64,000 nucleotides of DNA from Buttiauxella ferragutiae. GTDB lineage: Bacteria > Pseudomonadota > Gammaproteobacteria > Enterobacterales > Enterobacteriaceae. Below are positions 1 to 7,825 of the stretch, piece after piece; positions within the stretch are counted from its first letter, which is position 1, and each line of letters begins with the position of its first letter. The translations under genes were made by a program, and so were the position numbers. The stretch is from assembly GCF_001654915.1 (NCBI RefSeq), contig NZ_LXEQ01000027.1; one strand, written 5' to 3'. The notes under the pieces were generated by a model. It saw only the letters and a program-made list of their open reading frames with translations. It had not been told where the DNA came from and ran no database searches.

Positions 1-562
1 TTTCCAGCGTTTGCTTAAAGGAGAGCGCCATGGCGGCGGAAAGCGCGTTGCCAAGGGCTAAAAGAAAGGGATTATGCGTGGCGCGTAATAACGCATGGTG
101 GAACGCCATATCGCCTTCTTCGAATAACGATCTTTGTGCTTCTAGTTGGCCATTGCGCATTAACTGGAGCGCATCTTCCATCGCCGCCAGATCGTGTCCG
201 TTGGCGTTTAACGCCGCAAGCGTTGCCACATTAGGCTCGAAAATCAGGCGCGTCACAATCAGTTGCTCAACCAGTTTAAGGTCAAGTTCACCTTCAGCCA
301 GCCAGCCCAACACATCAATATCCAACAGGCTCCACAGTTCGCGGCTATTCACCGTGCTGCGTTTCTTGGCCTGAATCGAGATAAGCCCCTTGGCAGCTAA
401 TACCTGAAGTGCGTTACGCACTGAAGTCCGGGAGACTTCATATTCAAGGGCCAATTCGTTCTCGCCAGGCAATGACAGTCCTGGCGCAAGATCGCCGTGC
501 ATAATTCGCCGCGCAAGATGCTGGGTGACGGATTCTGAAATGCTGGCCTGTGGGAGTTTCAT
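1..562 (-). CDS. GntR-family regulator, FCD/FadR subfamily (partial, C-terminus outside window)
   Basis: The gene reads right to left from an ATG at 562 and runs off the left edge after 187 codons. The N-terminal ~70 residues form a winged helix-turn-helix of the GntR type, with the recognition region ENELALEYEVSRTSVRNAL. The part after residue ~85 is all-helical and matches the FCD ligand domain, with the expected acidic/His metal-site pattern (F-H-H-A-L in the last third). The order of motifs resembles DgoR and UxuR-like sugar-acid regulators, but the effector cannot be read from sequence. It is divergent from the cupin isomerase gene at 774 and shares a ~210-bp intergenic region with it, so local control of sugar genes is plausible. 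Confidence 0.8.
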   Translation of the reverse strand, partial: MKLPQASISESVTQHLARRIMHGDLAPGLSLPGENELALEYEVSRTSVRNALQVLAAKGLISIQAKKRSTVNSRELWSLLDIDVLGWLAEGELDLKLVEQLIVTRLIFEPNVATLAALNANGHDLAAMEDALQLMRNGQLEAQRSLFEEGDMAFHHALLRATHNPFLLALGNALSAAMALSFKQTLE

Positions 563-773
563 TACACTTTCTCGATCAAGTCTGAACCTGGTAATGAGCG
601 ACATAATAAGCTAATCGCACTTTGATCGCACTGTATGTACTTAAAAGATAAGAGAGCATGGCTCCGTAATGAATTAACGCGACGCAGATCGACATTCTCC
701 GGCCTGGGCTTAGGGTTAATCGATTAACCTTGCTATGCTGATTAGGCAGTTCTCCTTGGGCCGGAGAAACAAA
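563..773. promoter_or_regulatory. Divergent regulatory region with LacI-type operator at 714-729
   Basis: This 211-bp region separates the GntR-type gene from the cupin isomerase gene. It contains a perfect 16-bp palindrome, GGTTAATCGATTAACC, at 714-729, ending 44 bp before the ATG at 774. The same sequence with one or two changes occurs twice upstream of the PTS operon and its LacI regulator (6533-6548 and 6655-6670). A TATGCT hexamer at 734-739 could be a -10 element just downstream, so a bound repressor would block it; that part is inference. A GGAG ribosome-binding site lies at 762-765. Confidence 0.7.
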
Positions 774-1337
774 ATGAACATTTCTGTCAACATGCCGCCT
801 TGCGTGGCATTCCACAACGGCCATTTTACGGCTGAAGATCTCATCACTAAGGTTACCCGTAGCGGCGATCTGGCTGGCGTTTTTTACGATACCGACGCCT
901 GGCGAGCATTGCCGCCGGAAACGGCAATCTATCAGGTCGAAATGCTGAAATCTCCGCAGGGCGAAGGTGAGCTTTATGCTGGCACCACGCACCTGAATCC
1001 GGGGCGAATCGGCGACGAGTTTTACATGACGCGCGGGCATTTCCATCAGCGGCGCGAACAGGGCGAAGTCTATTTTGGCCTGCGCGGAACGGGCTTATTG
1101 CTGCTGCAAGATGAGCAGGGAAAAGCGCGCTTTGAGCAGGTTTCGCCTGGTTCAGTGCATATTATTCCAGGTGCGACAGCGCACCGTTTGATTAACACCG
1201 GAACTGAAGTTCTCTCCGCACTTGCCGTTTGGCCAACTATCGCCGGGCATGATTACGCGGCGCTGGCACAAGGCTTTGCGCTGCGCGTGGTGTTGCAAGG
1301 CGGAAAAATTCACGGCAAAGAGGTGCAAAATGGCTGA
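774..1337 (+). CDS. Cupin-type (archaeal-type) glucose-6-phosphate isomerase
   Basis: A 187-residue single-domain cupin expected to interconvert glucose 6-phosphate and fructose 6-phosphate in the cytosol. The metal site typical of archaeal phosphoglucose isomerase is intact: T-R-G-H-F-H with His89 and His91, then G-E-V-Y with Glu98, then the second cupin motif with His137. I chose the ATG at 774 over an in-frame ATG at 735 because a GGAG sits 8 bases upstream of it and the palindromic operator lies just before 735. The stop overlaps the next gene by 8 bp. This family is unrelated to the Pgi enzyme that enterobacteria use in glycolysis, so it is a dedicated accessory isomerase, probably for sugar phosphates made by the nearby PTS. 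Confidence 0.85.
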   Translation: MNISVNMPPCVAFHNGHFTAEDLITKVTRSGDLAGVFYDTDAWRALPPETAIYQVEMLKSPQGEGELYAGTTHLNPGRIGDEFYMTRGHFHQRREQGEVYFGLRGTGLLLLQDEQGKARFEQVSPGSVHIIPGATAHRLINTGTEVLSALAVWPTIAGHDYAALAQGFALRVVLQGGKIHGKEVQNG

Positions 1338-2112
1338 ACAGCACCTGAATTTTGGGCTGGATATGGCGATCCACCACCAGCCGATGGGCTTTAGCTATGG
1401 CGAAGAGGTGATTGGCCCCGTACCGGAGATCCGTAAACTCGATCAGATCCGCGCCTCGTTGCGCGATCCGGCATGCAATGGCCCGGAAGACGTGTATGCC
1501 ATCGTGATGGATGTGGCGCGTTTGCAGGACACCGATGAGCTTAAAAAACGCATGCTGCTGTTTGGCGTGGTGACTTACGCTTCTGGCCGCCTGGGCGATG
1601 AGCCGATTCGCAGCCAGGGACATATTCACCGCATCAGTGAACACAGCGGTTGGTCGCCGCCTGAGCTGTATGAAATCTGGCAGGGCAAAGCGATTATCTA
1701 CATGCAGGAATATGTAGCTGACGACCCAGGGCGCTGTTTTGCGGTTTGCGCGGGGCCTGGTGAGAAAGTGCTGGTGCCGCCGGGTTGGGCACACGCGACG
1801 ATTTCTGCCTCGCCGGATGAACCGCTGACGTTTGGTGCCTGGTGCGACCGGGAATATGGTTTCGAATACGATGCGGTGCGGGCATACAAGGGGCTGGCGT
1901 GGTATCCGCTTTTGCAAGATGAGCATATTGCCTGGCAGCATAATCGCCGTTATATGCCGGGGCGTTTACAGGTGACCTCGCCACGCCAATATACCGAATT
2001 TGGGATTACCGATGCGCCGCTGTATCAACAATTTATTGATGATCCGGCGCGTTTTCAGTTTATTTCAAAGCCGGGAATGGTGAGCGGGAAGTGGGTGGGG
2101 TTCCATCCTTAA
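1330..2112 (+). CDS. Second cupin glucose-6-phosphate-isomerase-like protein
   Basis: A 260-residue protein starting at an ATG that overlaps the previous gene by 8 bp, so the two are translationally coupled. It carries a cupin metal site: Q-G-H-I-H with His98 and His100, then P-E-L-Y with Glu112, then P-P-G-W-A-H with His155. The spacing between the His pair and the Glu is longer than in the upstream paralogue because of a short Gly/Ser/Trp-containing insertion. It belongs to the same broad family (GPI cupin) but is clearly diverged, so it may act on a different hexose phosphate or form a hetero-oligomer with its partner. The exact reaction is not established from sequence. Confidence 0.75.
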   Translation: MAEQHLNFGLDMAIHHQPMGFSYGEEVIGPVPEIRKLDQIRASLRDPACNGPEDVYAIVMDVARLQDTDELKKRMLLFGVVTYASGRLGDEPIRSQGHIHRISEHSGWSPPELYEIWQGKAIIYMQEYVADDPGRCFAVCAGPGEKVLVPPGWAHATISASPDEPLTFGAWCDREYGFEYDAVRAYKGLAWYPLLQDEHIAWQHNRRYMPGRLQVTSPRQYTEFGITDAPLYQQFIDDPARFQFISKPGMVSGKWVGFHP

Positions 2113-2116
2113 AAAA

Positions 2117-2188
2117 GTCGGGTGACGCTGCGCTTACCCGACCTACGAGTTTGGTGTCGTAGGGGGGATAAGCGCAGCGTCATCCACC
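2117..2188. repeat. REP pair (BIME-like) between convergent genes
   Basis: Two REP palindromes face each other at 2117-2146 and 2159-2188 (cores GTCGGGTGACGCTGCGCTTA and its inverted partner). They fill the 81-bp gap between the convergent cupin gene and the IID gene. They could act as a transcription barrier or RNA-stabilising hairpin. The same REP family recurs at 23781 and in the array at 52667-53050. Confidence 0.85.
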
Positions 2189-2193
2189 ATGTT

Positions 2194-3009
2194 TTACGAG
2201 AACAGCCCCACAGCCACACCCGCCGCCGCCAACACCAATAACAACAACATTGCTTTCACCGGTGACACACCGCGTTTCGCCATCAAATACCAGGTGCCAA
2301 TCACCACTAATAGCGGCAACAGGTTCGGGAAAATTCCGTCCAGCATCTGCTGCACATGAATATTCACGCCATCTTTGGTGACAAACTCTAGCCCAGTGCC
2401 GAGTTTCACGTAACTTGCCGCCACGCCGCCCATCACGAACACGCCTAATAACGATAGCGCTTCACGCAGGCGGGTTGATTTGCTGCTTACCAGCATCTCA
2501 ACCGAGGTTGACCCCATGCGGTAGCCTTTCAGGAACAGGAACCACGAGCCGGGAATAATAATCGCCAGCCACGCCACGCAATAAAACAGTGGCCCGAGAA
2601 TGTTGCCGCCCGCTGCCAGCGCCATGCCGATACTGAGCAGAATCGGGATCAGCATGCCTGGTATCATCGAATCACCAATCCCCGCCACCGGCCCCATCAG
2701 GCCAACTTTCAGCGTGTTGATGGTTTCGCCGTCTATCGGCTCGCCGTTGGCGCGTTTCTCCTCAAGACCCAGCACCATGCCGTTGACGATCGCCCCCAGC
2801 TGCGGCTCGGTGTTGTAGAACGACGCATGGCGTTTGAGCATCTCTTTGCGTTGTTCGTCATCGGGATAGAGCTTTTTCGCCACCGGCAACATACTCAAAC
2901 AAAAGCCGAATGACTCAAGGCGCTCAAAGCTCATGGACGAAAGGTTGTACATCATCCAACTGCGCCAGCAACGGCGCAAATCCTGGCGAGTGAGTTTACG
3001 TTCTTCCAT
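2194..3009 (-). CDS. PTS mannose-family enzyme IID
   Basis: A 271-residue integral membrane protein, the IID subunit that pairs with IIC to form the sugar channel of a mannose-family PTS. It starts with the charged cytoplasmic N-terminus typical of IID (LTRQDLRRCWRSWMM), followed by the conserved M-G-P-V-A-G-I-G-D-S segment near residue 130 and several hydrophobic segments to the C-terminus. Its start overlaps the stop of the IIC gene by one base. It is the last gene of the leftward operon that begins at 6504. The family is certain; the sugar is unknown. Confidence 0.92.
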   Translation of the reverse strand: MEERKLTRQDLRRCWRSWMMYNLSSMSFERLESFGFCLSMLPVAKKLYPDDEQRKEMLKRHASFYNTEPQLGAIVNGMVLGLEEKRANGEPIDGETINTLKVGLMGPVAGIGDSMIPGMLIPILLSIGMALAAGGNILGPLFYCVAWLAIIIPGSWFLFLKGYRMGSTSVEMLVSSKSTRLREALSLLGVFVMGGVAASYVKLGTGLEFVTKDGVNIHVQQMLDGIFPNLLPLLVVIGTWYLMAKRGVSPVKAMLLLLVLAAAGVAVGLFS

Positions 3010-3806
3010 CAGAATTCATCCTCATCATCAGCGGGCGTGGAGGCTGTGCGTTCAGCCTGCGGCTCAGGTTTGTAGTTGTAGTGAATCAGTGCCAGCAACG
3101 CGCCGACAATCACCAGCGCCACCATGTTTAGCTTCAGGAAAACAATGCAGATAAACCCCACCAGGAAGTAAATCAACATGCTGTAATTCTTGATAATTTG
3201 CTTAAGCAAAATCGCGATACCGACCGCAGGCAGAATCCCGCCCAACACGTTCATGGTGGAAAGCACGATGTGCGGCAGGCTGTCCATAAAGGCGTTGATG
3301 TACTGCGCGCCGAAATAGACTGCGATAAACGTCGGAATAAAACGCATCAGGAAATTGGTGGCTTGCGGCCAGATAGCACTGTTGAGATACACGCCGCGTT
3401 CGTCGCCTTTCTCCAGTGCGATATCCGCGCGGTGGTTCCACCAGGAATTGAGCACCATCATGGCGTTAAACAACACCGTACCCGCAATGCCGATGGTCGC
3501 AGCCAGCGCCACAGCCACTTCCGGGCCTTTATTGGAAAGAATGCCGAGTGCGATTGCCGGGAAAGCAACAAAGTTGAGATCCGCAGGCATCGAACCGCCG
3601 GGAGTGACCATCGCGATATACACGGCCTGAACCGCCACGCCGATGATAATCCCGGTTTGCACATCGCCGAGAATAAAACCTACCAGCATCCCTGAAACCA
3701 GTGGGCGGGTAATTAAATACCAGCCGCCGGTCAACCCCAGCAGCCATGGGCTGCTAAGTGCACCGAGGTAACAGAGAATGCCGATTAGAGCTGCTTCGAA
3801 AGCCAT
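3009..3806 (-). CDS. PTS mannose/sorbose-family enzyme IIC
   Basis: A 265-residue membrane permease subunit with about eight hydrophobic segments. It includes the family region G-D-V-Q-T-G near residue 50 and the P-G-G-S-M-P-A-D motif near residue 70. The tail after residue 245 is short, acidic and cytoplasmic (ends DDEDEF). It works with IID to translocate the sugar that IIB then phosphorylates. It lies between the IIB gene (12-bp gap) and the IID gene (1-bp overlap), as usual in Man-family operons. Confidence 0.92.
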   Translation of the reverse strand: MAFEAALIGILCYLGALSSPWLLGLTGGWYLITRPLVSGMLVGFILGDVQTGIIIGVAVQAVYIAMVTPGGSMPADLNFVAFPAIALGILSNKGPEVAVALAATIGIAGTVLFNAMMVLNSWWNHRADIALEKGDERGVYLNSAIWPQATNFLMRFIPTFIAVYFGAQYINAFMDSLPHIVLSTMNVLGGILPAVGIAILLKQIIKNYSMLIYFLVGFICIVFLKLNMVALVIVGALLALIHYNYKPEPQAERTASTPADDEDEF

Positions 3807-3818
3807 AAATGCACTCCT

Positions 3819-4313
3819 TTATTTGAGTTTTTGTCGAGCATCCTGCCAGCTGTAACTGCTGGCATCAGGTACCAGTCGAAATTCAATCTGATGCCCGCGC
3901 AGCAGCAGATAGTCGAACGCCGCTATCTCTTCGGGGTTCACAGATTGATTCGGGCCAATGGTGGTGGTGGTGGCTCGCGCGCTCATCGGGCCAACGTTGA
4001 TTTTCTTATTGCTGTTTTGCAGGCTGATACCCGCTTCCTCAATGCGTTTTAGCGTTACCGGAGATTTACCAATCACAAAATAGTGCTTCTCACTGGCGAT
4101 GATCTTTGGCAGTTTTTCAATCGCGGTGGCGGTATCAAACAGCCAGACTTTGGTGTCCTGCACAGCGCCTTTCATCACCGATGACAACAGCGGATCGGCG
4201 GCAACGGCATCATCAATGGCGACGATCCCATCGCACGGCAACTCTTTTGCCCAGCGGGTGATCAGCTGGCCGTGGATCACTCGATCGTCAATGCGCACAA
4301 AAGAAATACTCAT
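3819..4313 (-). CDS. PTS mannose/sorbose-family enzyme IIB
   Basis: A 164-residue soluble phosphocarrier. The N-terminus reads R-I-D-D-R-V-I-H-G-Q, which is the family signature; His14 is the expected phosphorylation site that receives phosphate from IIA and passes it to the incoming sugar. Length and domain layout fit a free-standing IIB rather than an IIAB fusion such as ManX. It sits between IIA and IIC in the operon. Confidence 0.93.
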   Translation of the reverse strand: MSISFVRIDDRVIHGQLITRWAKELPCDGIVAIDDAVAADPLLSSVMKGAVQDTKVWLFDTATAIEKLPKIIASEKHYFVIGKSPVTLKRIEEAGISLQNSNKKINVGPMSARATTTTIGPNQSVNPEEIAAFDYLLLRGHQIEFRLVPDASSYSWQDARQKLK

Positions 4314-4322
4314 CGTTGCCCC

Positions 4323-4751
4323 TTAGAAATCATCAGATTGTGTGGTTTCAGTCAGTTGCGCCTGAACCAGCGTGTCGTGTGTTTCTGCCAGTAAAACCTC
4401 TGCCGCCTGTGCGACATCGGTCAGGTCTTTTATTTCATCGCTCAGCAATACCATCGGGAAATTCACCCCGCCTAACACCGCCATAGGTGGCTGCGTTTGC
4501 GGGTCGAATGCATGATGGCAGGCGATATTCCACGGCGTGCCGCTTTGCAAATCGCATAACACCAGCACGCCGTCAGCACCTTTACCGGCCTGTTTCAGCA
4601 CTTCGGCAAACTCATCGCCAAAACTATTGATGCCCTTGTTTTCCGTCAGCATCACGGGGAAAACATGCGGCAGTTCGCCGTAGACCATTTTGCCGCCAGC
4701 CAGTAATGCTTCGGCAAGCGAGCCATGTGTTGCCAGAATCACGTTGATCAT
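4323..4751 (-). CDS. PTS mannose/sorbose-family enzyme IIA
   Basis: A 142-residue cytosolic phosphocarrier that takes phosphate from HPr. The first residues read I-L-A-T-H-G-S-L-A, so His9 is the expected phosphorylation site. The D-L-x-S-G-T-P motif near residue 70 is also present. It is separated from IIB by 9 bp and from the upstream PMI-domain gene by 4 bp, so all five genes are likely one transcript. Confidence 0.92.
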   Translation of the reverse strand: MINVILATHGSLAEALLAGGKMVYGELPHVFPVMLTENKGINSFGDEFAEVLKQAGKGADGVLVLCDLQSGTPWNIACHHAFDPQTQPPMAVLGGVNFPMVLLSDEIKDLTDVAQAAEVLLAETHDTLVQAQLTETTQSDDF

Positions 4752-4755
4752 CTTG

Positions 4756-6504
4756 TTATCCTCTTACCCAGGCTTTCATGGTGGCGAGTTGCTGACCCGC
4801 AGCACAACCGTATGGGGAAATGCGATATTCGCCGACAGCCGCCGGCACAATGAAGGTTTCGGCGTAATGCACCACAAAGGGTTCGAATGCGCCGTGCGGG
4901 CTTTCAACCAGAGCGGCATCGCCTTCAACCAGATTCAATACGTTGACGCCGCCGTGGGTGTGGTGGGTGACCGGTTGAGTAAACCAGTGGCGACGGGTTT
5001 CGATAAATTCACGTTCATGCAGGCCGGTGCGTTCTTCACTCCAGCCATCGCCTGCGGCAATCGACTCAAAATGGTTGACCAGATGTTCGGACACCCATTG
5101 CGTATCGCGTTGCCAGTCAATCACTTGTGCGCCGTGTTCAAGATGCACCGGGCGCGGCAGGCCATCCAGACCCAAACGCCCCCAGTCCCACAATTTGAAG
5201 GTGAAAATGTACGGCGTGGCGCTGATTTCCAGCACCATCGCGCCGGATCCGGAACAGTGCACGGTACCTGCCGGGATCAGGAAGTGATCGTGTTTACGCG
5301 CCGGAAAACGATTCACAAATTTCTCGTCATCAAACGCTTTTTCGCCACGTTGGGCGGCCGCGAGATCGTCGAGCATTTCTTGTGGACTGATACCTGTTTT
5401 GGTCCCCAGATACACTTCGGCACCCGGTTCGGCTTCCAGCATGTAATAGCTCTCATCCTGGGTGTAGTGCATGCCGAAATGCTGCTGGATATATTCGGTT
5501 ACCGGATGAACCTGGAAGCTTAAATTCTGCCCGCCGATGGTATCGAGGAAATCGAAACGGATCGGGAACTCCGCACCAAAACGGGCATGGACGCGCTCGC
5601 CAAGCAGCGGACGCGGGTAAAGCAACACCAGATCCTGAGAGGGGATCTCGATCCGCACATCACCAAAACGCAGTAACAGGCTGTTCTCCTCGGGCACACA
5701 GTCAAAACACCATGCGTAATTTGGCTTTGAGGGATCGAGATCGAATTTATCTTTCATCCATTGCCCGCCCCAGACGCCTGGGTCGAAGAATGGCACCACG
5801 CGGAACGGTTGTTGCGTGGTTTGTTGCAGCGCGCAGCGCAGCGCTTCGCCGCTGACCATCGCCGGTTGTTCGGCGTTATTGGTATCGAGCAGGAAATCCG
5901 CACGCTTCAGCAACGGTGTTTTATGGCGGTCAAACACGCGCCATTCAATGAAAAAGGCACGCTTGTAACGGCGCAGAATATCTTCATCGGTGTTATTCGC
6001 ACCCCAGTTGCCGAGTTCGCCACGGCGAAAACGCTGCTGGATTTCCCAGCGCGCCAGATCCGCATACACCAGCACATCACCGCTATGAATTAGTGCGGCT
6101 CCTGGGCCGTAAACCACCACCAGGCCTGATGTGATGTCAGCGACTTCACGCTGCGCTTGTGCCAGTTTGTCGGGGCAGAAAAACTCAGGTAACTGGTGGC
6201 AAGAAAGTACGCCGAATACGCGGTCATCCGTCAGGTTATAGGCCAGTAAATCATGCAGATGTTGTTCACTGATGCGCGCAGATTCCGCGTTAATCACGCA
6301 TTGCGGGTTCAGTTGGCTAATCAATTGTGCGTGGAGCGTGTCGAGTTCAACGCCGGGATAGCAGTCAATCACCAGCACGGTTTTCGCTGAGCGTGTCAGT
6401 TTCTCGCTTACTGCATGTTTGATGGCAGACCATCCCTGCCAGGCTTGATGGTCAAATCCCGAAACGCGGACTTCGGGATACTTGTCATAAGATGCCGGAT
6501 ACAT
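4756..6504 (-). CDS. Two-domain protein: kinase-like N-terminal part plus type I mannose-6-phosphate isomerase domain
   Basis: A 582-residue protein, first gene of the PTS operon. The C-terminal ~330 residues resemble class I phosphomannose isomerases: zinc-site features are seen in Q-V-H-P-V near residue 340 and in the A-G-T-V-H-C-S-G-S-G stretch near residue 420, with a C-terminal cupin-like lobe. The N-terminal ~230 residues resemble a nucleoside/nucleotide-kinase fold, with a V-L-V-I-D-C-Y strand followed by PGVELDTL where a P-loop should be. There is no GxxxxGK[ST], so ATP binding by this part is doubtful. Family members this long are known to me as mannose-6-phosphate isomerase homologues. 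The likely job is to convert the PTS product toward fructose 6-phosphate. Confidence 0.75.
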   Translation of the reverse strand: MYPASYDKYPEVRVSGFDHQAWQGWSAIKHAVSEKLTRSAKTVLVIDCYPGVELDTLHAQLISQLNPQCVINAESARISEQHLHDLLAYNLTDDRVFGVLSCHQLPEFFCPDKLAQAQREVADITSGLVVVYGPGAALIHSGDVLVYADLARWEIQQRFRRGELGNWGANNTDEDILRRYKRAFFIEWRVFDRHKTPLLKRADFLLDTNNAEQPAMVSGEALRCALQQTTQQPFRVVPFFDPGVWGGQWMKDKFDLDPSKPNYAWCFDCVPEENSLLLRFGDVRIEIPSQDLVLLYPRPLLGERVHARFGAEFPIRFDFLDTIGGQNLSFQVHPVTEYIQQHFGMHYTQDESYYMLEAEPGAEVYLGTKTGISPQEMLDDLAAAQRGEKAFDDEKFVNRFPARKHDHFLIPAGTVHCSGSGAMVLEISATPYIFTFKLWDWGRLGLDGLPRPVHLEHGAQVIDWQRDTQWVSEHLVNHFESIAAGDGWSEERTGLHEREFIETRRHWFTQPVTHHTHGGVNVLNLVEGDAALVESPHGAFEPFVVHYAETFIVPAAVGEYRISPYGCAAGQQLATMKAWVRG

Positions 6505-6702
6505 AGTTTTCTCCCTGTTTCTGATAGATTAAGATTAATCGATTAACCGTCTTTGAACAGAGTGGTAAACGCGATTAACCTGTCACTTTTGCTAAGATGT
6601 TGCCTAAAGTTGGGTTATCTGTGATGGCATTCACACGTGGATAAGCAAATTTTTGGTTATTCGATTAATCTATTGGGAATTACGTAATTCCGAGGAGTGC
6701 CG
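6505..6702. promoter_or_regulatory. Divergent promoter region with two LacI-type operators (6533-6548 and 6655-6670)
   Basis: This 198-bp region separates the PTS operon from its regulator. Operator copies are GATTAATCGATTAACC at 6533-6548, about 28 bp upstream of the PMI-PTS start, and GGTTATTCGATTAATC at 6655-6670, about 32 bp upstream of the regulator ATG. Their centres are 122 bp apart, so a tetrameric repressor could loop the DNA. Together with the copy at 714-729 they give the consensus GRTTAWTCGATTAAYC. The link to the LacI protein at 6703 is inferred from position and from the central CG typical of LacI-family operators. Confidence 0.7.
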
Positions 6703-7734
6703 ATGAGTACCGTTACCCTTGCCCAGGTGGCAAAACAAGCGGAAGTTTCCACCGCAACCGTTTCGATGGTGCTGCGCAATCGTGGCCGCATTTCTGACGC
6801 TACTCGCCAGCGCGTGCTCAAAGCTCTGGATGATTTGGGCTACGTGTACAACCAGACAGCAGCGAATTTACGCAACCGCACCAGCAACCAGGTGGGGCTG
6901 TTATTGCACGACATCACCAACCCTTTTTACGGTGAAATGACGGCGGGACTTAGCCAGGAAATGGAACGCCATGACTTGCTGCTGTTTCTGGCAAACAGTG
7001 AGGAATCAGGCGAGCGTCAGCAAAAGTTCGTTGATTCTCTGATGCGCAATAACGCCTGCGGCATGGTGTTGTGCGCGGCGCGGGAAACGCCTCCGCTGTT
7101 TTTTGAAACCCTGAAGCGGCGCAATATTCCGGCGATTATGGTGGTGCGCCCGATGGATGACGTGGATTTCGATTTTGTCGGCACCGACAACTTCCTTGGC
7201 ACCCAACTGGCAACACAACATTTGCTGCGCATGGGGCATCGCAATATTGCGTTTATCGGCGGTAGTGAAAACTCTATCAGCCGGGCGCAGCGTATCGGCG
7301 GTTACAGCAGCAAATTGCTGGAGCATCGAATACAGCCGAAAAGCGAATGGGTGGTTTCATCGCTTGCCAGCCAAAGTGATGGGGCGCGGGTGGCCGAGGA
7401 GTTGTTCCGCCGTTACCCAGAAATTACGGCAGCGGTGTGTTATCAGGATATTGTGGCATTGGGCGTGATGCAGACGCTGCGCAAAATGGGGCGTCAGACC
7501 GGTGTGGATTTCGCGCTGGTGGGGTTTGACGATATTACCGAAGCGTCGTTAGTGCAGCCTGCATTGACCACTGTTTCGGTGGCAGCCAAAGAGATTGGCC
7601 GCAAAGCCGGAGAGTTGTTGTTTAGCCGCATTCAGGGCAACGACGAGCCGCCAAAACGGATTATTCTCCCGCCCACGCTGGTGGTGCGGGAGTCATGTGG
7701 TTACCCGTCATACTTCAAGCCGCAGGTGCGTTGA
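6703..7734 (+). CDS. LacI-family transcriptional regulator (MalI-like) of the adjacent PTS genes
   Basis: A 343-residue repressor. Residues ~4-24 form the LacI helix-turn-helix (TLAQVAKQAEVSTATVSMVL), followed by the hinge and a periplasmic-binding-like sensor domain with the usual N-P-F-Y near residue 70. I chose the ATG at 6703 rather than the GTG at 6697 because GAGGAG at 6692-6697 is well spaced for it. Its own promoter and the divergent PTS promoter each carry a matching operator. The final nine or so residues (after G-Y-P) and the stop codon are encoded by an ERIC element that begins at about 7702, so the native C-terminus was replaced. Confidence 0.88.
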   Translation: MSTVTLAQVAKQAEVSTATVSMVLRNRGRISDATRQRVLKALDDLGYVYNQTAANLRNRTSNQVGLLLHDITNPFYGEMTAGLSQEMERHDLLLFLANSEESGERQQKFVDSLMRNNACGMVLCAARETPPLFFETLKRRNIPAIMVVRPMDDVDFDFVGTDNFLGTQLATQHLLRMGHRNIAFIGGSENSISRAQRIGGYSSKLLEHRIQPKSEWVVSSLASQSDGARVAEELFRRYPEITAAVCYQDIVALGVMQTLRKMGRQTGVDFALVGFDDITEASLVQPALTTVSVAAKEIGRKAGELLFSRIQGNDEPPKRIILPPTLVVRESCGYPSYFKPQVR

Positions 7735-7825
7735 CTGCACCCGCGCGTCCCAGTCACATAGTTAGCTATGCTCCTGGGAACTTACGGCCTGGTCGCCTTC
7801 CTGCAACTCGAATTATTTAGGGTAT
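7702..7825. repeat. Full-length ERIC element spanning the 3' ends of two convergent genes
   Basis: About 124 bp matching the ERIC palindrome: left end TACCCGTCATACTTCAAGCC, centre CCCAGTCACATAG...CTATGCTCCTGGG, right end GCAACTCGAATTATTTAGGG. It covers the last ~33 bases of the LacI gene and the last ~13 bases of the GH5-like gene, supplying both stop codons. On the left, the usual ERIC TTGGCTGC reads TTGACTGC, which creates the TGA. Confidence 0.93.

Noticed and set aside
735..773. Earlier ATG for the cupin isomerase
   Set aside because: The ATG at 735 lies within a likely -10 element right behind the operator and lacks a ribosome-binding site; 774 has GGAG.
4690..5523. 277-codon open frame on the plus strand
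   Set aside because: It lies antisense to the IIA and PMI-domain genes, has no recognisable domain and is explained by the codon bias of the opposite strand.
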